Assembly (NCBI GenBank): GCA_035235625.1
Contig: CP141149.1
Coordinates: 16,309,893-16,373,892, forward strand
Direction of reading: 5' to 3'
DNA length: 64,000 bases
From: Saururus chinensis
Taxonomy: Eukaryota > Streptophyta > Magnoliopsida > Piperales > Saururaceae
Part shown: positions 23,844 through 34,500 of the stretch, piece by piece
How the letters are laid out: every line of letters starts with the position of its first letter
Numbering within the stretch: the stretch's first letter is position 1
Made by a program: the position numbers and the translations under genes
The notes under the pieces: model-generated
What the model was told of the DNA's origin: nothing
The model's database searches: none
What the model saw: the letters and a program-made list of their open reading frames with translations, nothing else

Positions 23844-25175
23844 TCACCCACTTCCATTTTCCATAGATACATCAATCTCCTCGTCCTCTCCCTCGCGTAT
23901 TTTCGCAATCTCTGTCTGTGCCCTCTCTAAAATCTGCCTCTTTTGCACCTCCAAGTCCCTATGATACTCCGTCCTCATCCTCTCCAACTCCATCATCTGC
24001 TGCCTCTTGCTGTTCTCAATCTTCTCATAGATCTCCCCAAACTTCCTCACTGACTCAGCTAACATCTTATATGACTTTGGATCACAGCCACTGCCCTCCT
24101 TGCCCATCGATGGCGGCAACCCTTCCATATCATCACCATCCTCATCCTCCATATCATCCTCATCCTCCTCATCATCATCATCCAAAAATTCTGAATTCCC
24201 CGGGCTGTCACTCATCTCATCCATCCCATTGGCTTTGTTCAAATACACTCTGGGATTCATGAACACATACTCCCCTGAATCCAACCCACATGATAAACCC
24301 GACTGCCGTGCAGGCTGCGGTGGCGGGGTCATCAACATGTCCATCTTCTTGAAGTAAATCCACTTGCTCGACGAACTCCCCGTCTCTGCCATCCGAATCT
24401 TCTCCTTCTTGTATTTCTTCTTCAGCGTGTCAAGCCGGTTCCTACACTGAGTCTCTGTCCGGGGGATCCGCGACGCCTGCGACACCTTCCGCGCCACATC
24501 CACCCACTCATCCGAACGGAGGCTCTTTCGCCCCAGCTGGAGGAATCGGTCGCCCCAGACATCCAGCAGTGCGAAGGTCGACTGCTCAGACCAATCCACC
24601 TGCGAATTCCGCGACCCCCCACCCCCGCCCAAAGCCGAGACTTTCTGCGACAACGGCGGAGCGACGGGGGCCTTGGCCCGGGGGACGAACTCGTACCCAT
24701 GAGCCAGCCGATCTAGCCGCCGCTTCTTGCGTCGGATCTGCCCAAAATACCGCCTTTCCTCCTCCTCATCCACCTCCTCGAATTCGTCATCATCAGCTTC
24801 ATCTTCATCGTCCTCATCCTCAACTTCCTCCACGCCAAATCTGGCCCGACCATTCGGATTCTCCTCCTCCTCCTCGTCTTCCTGGTACCGGTCAAATTTA
24901 CGACTCTCTCGCCGCCGGAATTCCCGATCACGACTTCCCACACCTACTTCCTCCTCATAATCATCGTCGTCGTCGTCGTCCCCCTCCTCGTACTCATCGA
25001 CCCGGCGGAAGCGATTTGAGACCGGGGGCGGGCCAGGTGGGTTGGTCCTCCCGGGGAACTTCGGGCGGTGGGAGGAAGCGGCAGAGGAGTAGGAGTTGTG
25101 ACGGCGATGGCGGCGGTTGTGACGGTAGAAGGAGCTGGAGGGAGGGTACCGGGCGTCGTCCTCGATGTCGTCCAT
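23844..25175 (-). CDS. Trihelix transcription factor, SIP1/ASIL-like clade
   Basis: Nuclear DNA-binding protein of the plant trihelix (MADF/Myb-SANT-like) family. The chosen start is the ATG at 25175 (MDDIEDDARYPP), giving 443 aa in one uninterrupted exon, as in most SIP1-clade genes. In order: a basic/serine-rich N-terminus; an acidic zone at about residues 60-140 with Asp7 and Glu runs; a basic stretch IRRKKRRLDRL at about 147-157 that could be a nuclear signal; the trihelix domain at about 194-282, starting VDWSEQSTFALLDVW, with R-E-T-Q-C-R-N-R-L-type spacing and ending WIYFKKMD; a second acidic block; and a C-terminal coiled coil (EMERMRTEYHRDLEVQ region) typical of the clade. Clade members act as repressors or chromatin-linked regulators; the exact orthologue and targets cannot be told here. 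Confidence 0.9.
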   Translation of the reverse strand: MDDIEDDARYPPSSSFYRHNRRHRRHNSYSSAASSHRPKFPGRTNPPGPPPVSNRFRRVDEYEEGDDDDDDDYEEEVGVGSRDREFRRRESRKFDRYQEDEEEEENPNGRARFGVEEVEDEDDEDEADDDEFEEVDEEEERRYFGQIRRKKRRLDRLAHGYEFVPRAKAPVAPPLSQKVSALGGGGGSRNSQVDWSEQSTFALLDVWGDRFLQLGRKSLRSDEWVDVARKVSQASRIPRTETQCRNRLDTLKKKYKKEKIRMAETGSSSSKWIYFKKMDMLMTPPPQPARQSGLSCGLDSGEYVFMNPRVYLNKANGMDEMSDSPGNSEFLDDDDEEDEDDMEDEDGDDMEGLPPSMGKEGSGCDPKSYKMLAESVRKFGEIYEKIENSKRQQMMELERMRTEYHRDLEVQKRQILERAQTEIAKIREGEDEEIDVSMENGSG

Positions 25176-26636
25176 CAATGGCGGAAACCCCACCCCGATA
25201 GATAACCCTAGAAAAGTCGCCGATTGGGAGGTGGCGGCGAAACCTTGATTAGGAGGGAGGGAAGGCGGGATGGGGGCGGCGTACGATAGAGGATAGCACG
25301 GGGGTGCGGGCCCGGTGGGGTGGGCCGGTGGGGGAAGAGAGAGCTAGGGTTCTTCGCGAGTGGGCCGGCGCTGGACGGGGAAAACTCGACCGGCCGACCA
25401 TCCCGCCGGGCCGGTCCATGCTGTCTCGTTCGTGCCAATTCTTTCGACCGGGCGGTCGGCAGCCCGGGAGTTAGGAGGGTGCGGGCAACTTGGGTAGAAA
25501 GCCCGCGCACTCACATGAAGGCCTGGTTAAAAGCCCATTAGTATTATTGTAAAAAGAGAAAAGCCCATGAAGATGCACAGGCTGGGCTTCTGTCAACAGT
25601 AGTGTTGAAGCCCACATAGCAATGGTTTTGAGATAATAATTTGTCCCTTTCAAGCATAGGGAGGGTGACTTCACAGGGAGAATTTTTTAAAAGAGAAAAT
25701 TTGAGCACACGCTACAATATAGAGCTGGCTTTTACCTTGATGTAGGGCTGGTGCTTGGCCAAAATAGTTGGCCGGCAAGCCTTGTCCGCATATGTGTCTG
25801 CTAACAACTTGTCTATTAGTGTTTTGTGTGTGGACAAAGCATGTGGACGAAGCCTCTTATATACGTTGGATATGACCAATGTCAAGGGACTTGAACATTT
25901 GGGCAATTAGATGAGGGTTGATGTCGATGGAGAGACCAAGAGAGGCATCGGCAATGGCAACTAAGTGGGGCAGCCAGGAAAGCAGTCTTTGTATTAAGTA
26001 GCTTAATATATATAGTCCAATTTATATAAGCATGGGTTCATGCACGACTATGTGAGCCGAAGCATTGCGTGCCATTGAAATTCAATCCGATGGTAGACAT
26101 CATCACTCAAGGGGCAAGTGGGTGTGATCGCTCACCCTCCCCTCTCTTAAACTACACTATCGAATCAAGATCAGGGGGCTCGTTGTGCCATGCTCAGATG
26201 GTCGCACATGTGCCTAGGCTTATGTTAATTTTGGAGTTGTACTACTATTAACTTATATTGCATGTATCCAGTAATTAGCTTTAACGAAGAACTCAAATGT
26301 AATATTAGGGGTTGTTTAAATACACATTTAACGTACAAAGGTAAGTCCCTTTCCTGCCTTTTCATTTTAAAGTTAAAATTGGGAAATCAAAATGATCACT
26401 TGTTTGGATACACATTTGTGGGTTAAACATATTTATAAGATTTCCTCGTGAAATTTGTTTGGTTTGGAACATTTAGATTTTATTTGAGGGAAAGAAAATG
26501 ACTTTTGTGTCCCTCAAGCTTATTTATGAGGTTGATTCATATGACCCCGTACCATTAAGGCTGCCATGTTAGCTGTATATTCATATGACCCACTTCCTGG
26601 CACATCAAATTGTCATAGTAGCAACCATTTAGGAGT
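25176..26636. other. Trihelix promoter region, then non-genic DNA
   Basis: 25176-25520 is GC-rich (GGGCCGG, CCGGCC motifs), the expected 5' UTR and promoter of the minus-strand trihelix gene; no clear TATA box is seen. 25520-26636 is AT-rich with no gene. Confidence 0.5.
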
Positions 26637-26930
26637 GTGTGATCGAGAAGGTGAGCTCACCCATATGTGTGATCGGCTCTACACTAAGAAGCCCTATCTT
26701 ATGATCTGCTTTGTGCTAAGAAGCCCTATCATGTGATCAACTATGTGATAAGAAGGCCTATCGCATGGTCTTTTGTCATTGATACTTTGTTAGTAAATAT
26801 GATAGGACACACTATCATGTGATCAGTTTTGCACTAAGAAGCCCTATCATGTGATAGATTTCAAGCTAGAAAGCCCTATCATATGATCGATTTCAAGCTA
26901 AAAAACCATATCATGTGATCGGCTCTACTT
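26637..26930 (+). repeat. ~32-bp minisatellite, about seven degenerate copies
   Basis: The unit AAGCCCTATCATGTGATCGA plus a variable TTTCAAGCTA-type half recurs at 26690-26930, with earlier copies more diverged. Spacing is 32-45 bp. It is non-coding. Confidence 0.75.
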
Positions 26931-27739
26931 TTTCAAGAATCTATTTATTTTGTAGGTTCAAAACAATGCATTCTAAGAAGAAATATTGAAATATCAATCA
27001 CATCTATATCATCAATCTCATAAGTATCATATCAAATCCCATCAAATGAATCATTTTTTCCATAAATACAAGGCTTTGGGTTTGGTGCATTTCAAGTAAC
27101 AAGCTTGTTTGGTCCTAGAATATGGGTGTCCCACCCTTATGGTTTAAGCAAAAAAGTACAAGATGTAAATCCAGCTTGGTATGTAGAATTCATCCATGAA
27201 AAGATAAATAAAACAAAGAATAGAAAGAAATGAATATTCTGAAATAAGGAATAATAAATTGCTGATATAAGGAATAACCAATGGTCAATAAGATTGAAAT
27301 AATGGATCATATACAAATGCATAGAACTGTGATCAATCAAATATTGCAAGGTCAGAACATTTATTATCATTTAGAATTGGGTAATTTCTATCTATACCAG
27401 GACTATAATATCATATTGTACCTTGTATTTTCCTTTCTCCTTCTTGTTGTCTTGTGGGATGAATTTTTTGTGCTCCCTATTGACAAAGCGGACAACATAA
27501 GGAATGCATGAGAGCCAACCAACTAAAAAATTGATAGCACACATGATAGTGCACGTCAGCATCATGTGCCGCTGATTTTAAATATCAATGGTTCTCATGC
27601 ATTCATTCAAAGTTTAACATTCATCTATTAATCTAGCGGATCACCACAGCACCCATAGTCCATTATCTTAGGAAGATAAAGTCTAAGAGATATGACCTCT
27701 TTGGGCAAGATTTTCTAATATAGTGGAAATAAAAACTAG
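26931..27739. other. AT-rich stretch, nothing recognised
   Basis: Overlapping 76-77 codon frames on both strands at 27137-27511 have no motif and look incidental. Confidence 0.4.
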
Positions 27740-28690
27740 TACAAACCTAATTTAGATCCATCAAACAATCAACTACAAAAGACATCATATATGCACCAGC
27801 ACATAAGGATTTAACGTAAAAAACCCAAAGTGGGTAAAATACCACAATAGCCACATAAGGCTAAATCAATGCTCTAGAACAAAGATCTTACAAGACCAAA
27901 ACAACCAACCTTAACTTGACACACACAAAAACTCCTTTTCTATGTTTAGTTTGTTGGCTTTCAAGATTCTCCTCCTCGAACCCTTGAAGCTTATTTTTTT
28001 GTGTTTCATCTTTGTCTTCTTTTAGATGCTCAATCAAAGACTTCTTCTTTTATTGTTAATCTCCTTTTGAGCTTATTTAATACTCCTTGATGAACTCCTC
28101 AACAACTCCTTTTATGTGTGATAAGATATATGTGAACACTCCTCTTTAATTCATAAGAATCAAAGTACTCTCACCAATATAAATTTGCATAATTCTATGG
28201 TGATTAAGGAAAACTCTAGACAATGAAATTCTCAATTTTTCCTTCTCAAAAATTGATTTTTCTCTCTTCTATGTTGTCCACACTAAAGCCTTATATAGAA
28301 TCTCAAAATGGCTACAGTTAAAGGAACCCAAGTTTGGAATAATCGTATTCCGAAATACTAAACTAGACAACTATTTCAATTAACAATCGATCGTTTTATA
28401 AGGCGATTGATCTGTGATGACCGAAACTCAAAGCAATCGATCTCTCAATAAACCGATCAATTGATTGTGTTCTTGGTTAGAAAATCTCAAATCATTCATT
28501 AAACGATTGATCCATTTACATAACATGTTCAAAACCAATCAATCTCAGAACTATTTTGTGATTTATGCACCATCTCTCTCCACAACACTCAAAAACACTT
28601 CCTTAAGATTATTTCAATGAAAAGCTAAGTGTTTTGTCCACTTAAGTGTGTGTAAAATTTACCTTAAAGCATACACTCAATCCCGTCATC
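27740..28690 (-). mobile_element. Inverted copy of the 8.2-kb LTR-like repeat
   Basis: Read on the minus strand it gives a U3-like start (GGACAAAACACTTAGC), the GATCGATTG-rich middle, the purine block ACAAAGATGAAACAC, then GGTTGGTTGTTTTGGTCTTG and CCCACTTTGGGTTTTTTACG. The last two match 9570-9690 and 29840-29900 of the direct copies. No internal retroelement sequence is attached. Confidence 0.55.
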
Positions 28691-29289
28691 AACCTTGAAA
28701 AGCTAAGTGTTTCTATAGCCGGTCATGAATCATTTGCATCAAATCTCCCCCTCTTCTATGTTAGTCTCTAATCCTCATCAGCATTTGACATATGCACATC
28801 CTCCAACGAATCCTCTTCTCTCGCCCTAGTGTGAGAAAGCATACATCAAACTACCTCCTCATCGATCAGACCCATACTAGTCATAGTAGGCTTCGTCTAG
28901 GCAACTCTAATACAATGTGCCTAAAATATCCTCTACAAAATGTAAGGGTAGGGCAATATCTCATGCGTGTCCCCATGGAGGATTGTCATGATTGTCGGAC
29001 TAGCAGGGCATGCCGGTTGTCCCCTGCCCAAACATTCAAAAAGATTTTATATCTAACGTATATTATTGAGCGTAAAAGTTACTATCTTAACTCAAGATTT
29101 AGCATCCTACCTCACAGCCCTCTGATCTTTGTGCACACCTCCTCCTCCTTCATCACCGGCCATCTTCTTGCTTTGGTTGCCAAAAAAGCTTTGCCTCTGC
29201 CAGCTTCATATCCTCCTCAAAGGGCAAAAACTCACCCTACTAGAAGCCCTAATTAGCCATCTTCTTGCCTAATCGAGCCCTCTCGAAAT
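28691..29289. other. Short interval between LTR-like copies
   Basis: It contains a 154-codon open frame (28792-29256, plus) with no recognisable domain or codon character of a plant gene. Probably repeat-derived. Confidence 0.35.
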
Positions 29290-30170
29290 CAGTCGACCAA
29301 TTGAAGAATCGTGCAAGTTGAAAACAGTGACCGATCGATCGCTATTTAAAACTATCAATCATTTCAAGAGCAGTTTACCTAAATTAAGACATTCTAATTT
29401 CTATTTCATTCCTTATTCAAGAACAAGTTTTAAACTGACTTATTAAGTTATATAAAGGTTATGAAATCACAAAATTAGAAAAAGGAAAACTTAGAGGAGA
29501 AAAGAGAAAGGAGGGTTTACACCTTTGATTATTGTTTTCCAAAGGAAAATTCACTTGAACTTTGTATTGAAGATCTATGGTAAATTGAATAAGACAATCC
29601 AAAACTAAAGAAACGGATAGACAAAATATTCAAAGAGAGGAGTTGGAGTATGTCTTCAATGGGAGATTGAAGATTTCTACAAGGCTTAAGTCAAGACAAC
29701 AATAGGAGATTGTTGAAGACTAGAAGCAGATAGAGACAAAGAAAGAGGGGAAAGCTTTAAGTGCTTAGAGAAGACTTAAAAACCAACAACAATGATCTAA
29801 ACAAGAGGAGCTTGTGTTAGAGTTTAAACAAGGTTGGTGGTTTGTTTGGAACTGGCGTAGTTTTTACCCTAGTTGGGGTTTTCCACGTAAATTATTTTGT
29901 CTATGTGTGGATTGCTTTATGTTTGATTGATTGATACTTCGAGAGTGAGATTGAGTGAACAATTAAGTTTAAATTGTTTCCACTTATTAAAAAAATTGTG
30001 CAAAGAGGCTAGAACTCTTAATTCTTACTTGTTAAAAGTACTAATTTTAATAGAAATATAGTGATCTACTCGATCGATTGGACAGATATTAAACTCTCAT
30101 TATTGACAGTTGATCGTGCAACATGCAGAGGCAATGCTCCCCACTTTCTTGGTGATGATTGATCTCCTTC
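29290..30170 (+). mobile_element. Direct copy of the LTR-like repeat
   Basis: Contains CGATCGATCGCTATTTAAAACTATCAATC, the purine-rich block ending GAGGGGAAAGCTTTAAGTG, and CCCTAGTTGGGGTTTTCCACGTAAA at about 29870-29895. These are homologous to 9060-9700 and, inverted, to 27790-28450. Ends are not sharply defined. Confidence 0.5.
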
Positions 30171-30250
30171 CCCACTAGAAAGAAGTGTTAAATTGGATGA
30201 CATAACAAGAAATTTTAGTCAACCCCTTCTAGGTGGCGCCTAGTTGAAAG

Positions 30251-31584
30251 CAATGTTTTAAAACCCGGCCCGGACCTCGACCCGGATTAGTGGCCGGGCT
30301 GGGTCGACCCGGTTGAACCGTGGGTTAACTCGGGTCAACCCGGAGAGTGACGTCATTATCTAAAAAATAGTTATAAAAATTTCCCCTTATTACTAAAAAT
30401 TAAACAATGTTCAAAATCTCACATTTCTACACTATCATTACAAATCCATGTAAATTATAATAACACTACACATTATATGCAGATTATAATAGTCTGCCAT
30501 GTGAATATTTTGACACTAAAGAAAGAGGGAAAAAATTAAAAAAGATGAAAAGCTTTGATCATAGTGTTAAATCTGGCGTTGCTGTAGTAAGAGAAGCAGG
30601 TGCATAGGCCTGATTTGATCACAAGCTCCCAAACTTGTTGGACTCTTTCCCACCAACACCTTGTATCCACCCAGCGCCAATTTCGACTAGCAGGTCCCCA
30701 AATTGTTCTTCCTTATCTTGCCTCCTATTCAATCCGACACCTCCAGTATTATCAAATCCTCCACCCCGTTCGCCACCAACTCATTGACTGCCAATATCCC
30801 TGCCCCAGACAAAAAAAAAAAAACAAACAACTAAAGAAAGTAACTCTTTTCATTAAAAACTATTGTGAAGCTATGACGCCGGAAGCTCGTTGAGAGACCC
30901 TACCAGAGATTCCAGCTCCGACAACGATGGTGGAGCAGCAAGAGAAAGAATCCATAAAAAGAAAGGCGCAAGAGCTGCAAACAAAATAGAACGGGAGGAA
31001 ATTAGCAAGGTGAAGTGGCATAGCGGGAGGACTCTCCATATTTATAAACGGACGAGACCCTCCATTCCCACTACCAATGTAACTTGGGCCGCTAGTAGCG
31101 AGGGAAGAAGAGAAAGGAAAATAGAGGGCGACGAGGCAGAAGAGAAAGAAAGGATTTTCGCCAAAGAAGATCGCCAGCCGCCGGCCCAAATCACCCCCAA
31201 ATTGCCCAGATCTCCTCTATGCTTTCAAGCCATAGACTGCGACGGAACATGAAGGAATCGCCGGAATGTGGAGAGGGAATTGCCGGAGAAGATTACCGGA
31301 ACGTGGAGAGGGAATCGCCGGAAATCGCTTAGCCCCAATCCCGCCTCCGAGCTCCTCCAGATACCCGATCGCAATCTGAGGAATAGATTGCGATCGGTAA
31401 GTTTTTTTAAAAAAAAAAAACCGGACCGGACCGGAACACCGGGTAACCGGTTTAACCGGCCGGATCACGCTGACCCGGCCGGGTTAAACCTACCCGGAAA
31501 TCAAGTTAAACTGGCCCGTTTTTAACAGCGGGTCCGGTTGAACCCGGTCGGACCGGCCGGTCCGGTCCGGTTTTTAAAACACTG
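30251..31584. mobile_element. Non-autonomous hAT element with perfect 8-bp target duplication
   Basis: GTTGAAAG occurs at 30243-30250 and 31585-31592. The inverted ends are CAATGTTTTAAAACCCGGCC and, from the right, CAGTGTTTTAAAAACCGGACC. Both subterminal regions are dense in CCGG/GGGTCRACCCGG motifs. The 1.3-kb interior has no transposase; it includes an internal repeat (GGAACGTGGAGAGGGAATCGCCGG twice, 31255-31325) and open frames of 97-120 codons without recognisable domains. These could be captured host 5' sequence. Confidence 0.85.
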
Positions 31585-33609
31585 GTTGAAAGGAGGGATC
31601 TTGGGAGATGACCCCTTGTCACGCCCCGGCCCGCGAACCCACCCGGATCGGGGGTCCGAAAACGATAAAAACCAAACCCAGAACCTGAGAGCGTCCGTCT
31701 CTGAGTGCGAGAGTCTTCTCGTTCCTCTACGCGCTTCAGAATTTTAGCGCTCCGTTGCGCGTAGGCCAAAATTGACCTAATTATATATATCTAATTCGGA
31801 CCGGGCCAACGTTGCCTTGCCGTTGGTTGCCTACGTACATATCGGATAACATCCACGATGTTACTCCGATACGATCGGATCCGGACGTAGTTCTGCCTAT
31901 TGGCTACTACATACAACCGGCATACCAAAAATACATACGTGTAAAGTACGTATCTCCGAATATTTTATCAGAGTTATACGAAAACCCGATAAAACACCGG
32001 CAACACACATCTCGCTCTATCATAGTGATGAGCACCACATGACCACCACAACATGCCTCGCTCTATTCCAGAGCAGATACATCACATTCACACGTCTCGC
32101 TCCATCACTAAGCTGAGACCGAACACACACCACACGTCTCGCTCTACCGTAGAGAGAGACAACACACATCATGACATAAAAGCACACATCTTGGCATATA
32201 AGCACATATCATGGCATATAAGCATAGCAAGCATATGGATCATAGCATAGCACACATCATAACTAGCACATGCATTCTATAATTCAAATAGGACGTTCGA
32301 AATGCTTACTCCCCTTATGTCTCACGAGGTAGCGGTATTCAGGATGCTCGTTTCTGGGCGTCCTCCCCTTCGGATCCGGAGATAGCAAATGGAGCTTCCT
32401 CTAGCCTCCACACATTCTTCACCTTACTCCTAAAGACAACCGACCAGCTCTCCCCTTTCCCGGAGACTTCTTGTTTTCTGCGCCCGTAGGCGGCAGACAA
32501 AACCTCCCCTACTCGGGGATGTTTCTCACACATCATGGCCCTTCGGTGGAGACAGAGCCTCCCCTACTTGAGGCCATGACTCCCGATGCGGCCCAGTGGC
32601 GGAGGACGGAGCCTCCTCTCTTTCCCAGGCCATCTCTCTCTCTCTCTTGGGGCAGGAGGGTGGCGAACAGGCCTCCTCTCGCCCCAGGACATTCCTCCCT
32701 TCTAGGAGCACCAACTCGATGAATGGACCATATCATTGCGTAGATCACCCTCGAATTAGCAAGGAATGCCTCAAAGACGACTCGAATCGGACTTACAATG
32801 AGTGAGAAACGAAGAACAGAAGTTTCTGAATGTGGGAGAGAACACAGAAACGTGGGAGAGAATTCAAAACGTGGAAGAGAACTCAGAACCGTGGGAGAAT
32901 TTCCAAACCTCTAAACTAAAGACTCGGGACGCTATTTATAAAAAAAACTAGAAAGACGTGAGACTGACACATGGCAGATAGGATTGACACGTGTCAGTCC
33001 TATCTGCTACGTCAGCGATCCTATCCGCTTCGTCGTCGATCCTATCCAGAATGATATTATTTTATTCAAATAATATCCTGAACTCAAAACGCGATAACTT
33101 TCAACCTCGACGTTGGAATCGCACGTTCTTATTACCAATGGACTCGTATCGACGAGCCCTTCGAAACAAGACCACACATGGGTAGGTTATCCCGTTCTTT
33201 TTGAGTGGGCCCCTATAGCACCCCGTGTTCCGATTATACTTAACCCCAAAAGGGTTAGGGGTAATTATGGAATTTTAATTAAAATTTAAGGGGCTTTAGG
33301 GGATAAAACTCCTGTGTTTGGTTAGAGCTCGAAGTAACGAGCGTAACGAATCGAAGAACACGCGAATTAGAGGTCGGGAACAAAAGTTGCAACCTCGGGA
33401 AACGTGCCATATGGGCTGGACCCACTTTCAAAGTTCGAGAAAAGACACCCATATGAGGTCTAGTTTCGAAGGCCTCGTCAATACGAGTCCATCGGTACTA
33501 AGAACGTGCGATTCCGACTTCGGGATAAAAAGTTATCGCGTTTTGAAGTTGGAATTGGGTTTAGATGAAATAATAATAAAATATTCAGAAAAAGACGAAA
33601 TAGCTGACG

Positions 33610-33905
33610 TCATCAAGCCGCGTCGAGCCGAGCCGATCCGGAGCTGAGCCGAGCTGACTCAGCCGCGCACCGAGCCGACGCAGCCACGCGCCGCGCCGAT
33701 CGATCGCGACCGTCCGCGCGACGTGGGGCCGCGCGATCGAACGGACGAACGCGCGACGCGCGCGGGACGCGCGTCAGACGCGCGCGTCGCGCGACAAACG
33801 CGCGGCGTTACCGCGCGCGCCGCTCGCAACGCCCTGACGCGCGCGTCGCGCGTGCGTCAGCTGCACCGGCCACTTTTTGTGGCCCTCTGGTTTTGTGACA
33901 CGTGG
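33610..33905. other. CpG-saturated tract in the U3 of the inner LTR
   Basis: About 290 bp composed of GCGCGC, CGATCGATCGCG, GAGCCGAGCCGA and CGCGCGTCGCGCG runs, immediately upstream of the TATA box. The corresponding interval of the outer LTR (about 32941-33060) lacks it and is shorter by roughly this amount. The 81-codon frame across it is compositional. Confidence 0.8.
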
Positions 33906-33959
33906 CGCGCGCGTGTGCGCGCGTATTCCCTTTCTTCCGTCCGCTCGCACGCAAATCTC

Positions 33960-33967
33960 TATAAATA
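33960..33967 (+). promoter_or_regulatory. TATA box of the inner LTR
   Basis: TATAAATAG follows the CpG tract and precedes a pyrimidine-rich leader. The outer LTR has the same box at 32931-32940 on the minus strand. Confidence 0.6.
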
Positions 33968-34121
33968 GTTCATTCTATTCATTGTTTAGGGAACTTTCTC
34001 GGAGTCATTCTGTGTCCGTTTTCTCCCGTTCAAAAAGCGTTCTTAGCTAAATCGAGGGTGTTCTACGCAATGAAAGCGTCAATTCTTCGAGTTAGCAAAC
34101 CTAGATATGGAAAACGTCCCG

Positions 34122-34500
34122 GGGTAAGGGGAGGTTCTGTCCGCCGCCTACGGGCACGGAAAGGGTAGTGTCTCCGGGTAAGGGGAGGTTCTGTCCGCCG
34201 CCTACGGGCGTGGAAAGAGAAAAGTGTCTCCGGGTAAGGGGAGGTTCTGTCCGCCGCCTACGGGCGCGGAAAGAGAAAAATGTCTCCGGGTAAGGGGAGG
34301 TTCTGTCCGCCACCTACGGGCGCGGAAAGGGAAAAGTATCTCCGGGTAAGGGGAGGTTCTGTCCACCGCCTACGGGCGCGGAAAGGGAAAAGTGTCTCCG
34401 GGTAAGGGGAGGTTCTGTCCGCCGCCTACGGGCGCGAAAAGGATAAAGTGTTCCAAAGCTAGAGGAGGTTCTGTCTGCCGTCTCCAGATCAGAAAGGGAG
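34122..34500 (+). repeat. ~56-bp minisatellite, seven copies, in the inner LTR
   Basis: The unit GGGTAAGGGGAGGTTCTGTC with CGCCGCCTACGGGCGCGGAAA starts at about 34122, 34175, 34232, 34288, 34343 and 34399, plus a degenerate copy near 34458. The outer LTR has a related but strongly diverged array inverted at about 32460-32720. Confidence 0.9.

Noticed and set aside
24569-25201. 210-codon plus-strand frame and several others over 23.9-25.2 kb
   Set aside because: They are shadows of the trihelix gene; its domain is recognisable only on the minus strand.
26637-26930. Regularly spaced repeats considered as a CRISPR-like array
   Set aside because: Nuclear plant context, degenerate contiguous units without unique spacers, no cas genes; an ordinary minisatellite.
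28792-29256. 154-codon plus-strand frame
   Set aside because: Lies between LTR-like repeats, no domain, signal peptide or splice context recognised.
33723-33968. 81-codon Arg/Ala-rich frame
   Set aside because: Produced by the CpG-saturated tract; no family resemblance and it ends at the LTR TATA box.
34122-34500. Seven regular repeats considered as a CRISPR-like array
   Set aside because: The whole 56-bp unit repeats with no unique spacers, and it is inside an LTR.
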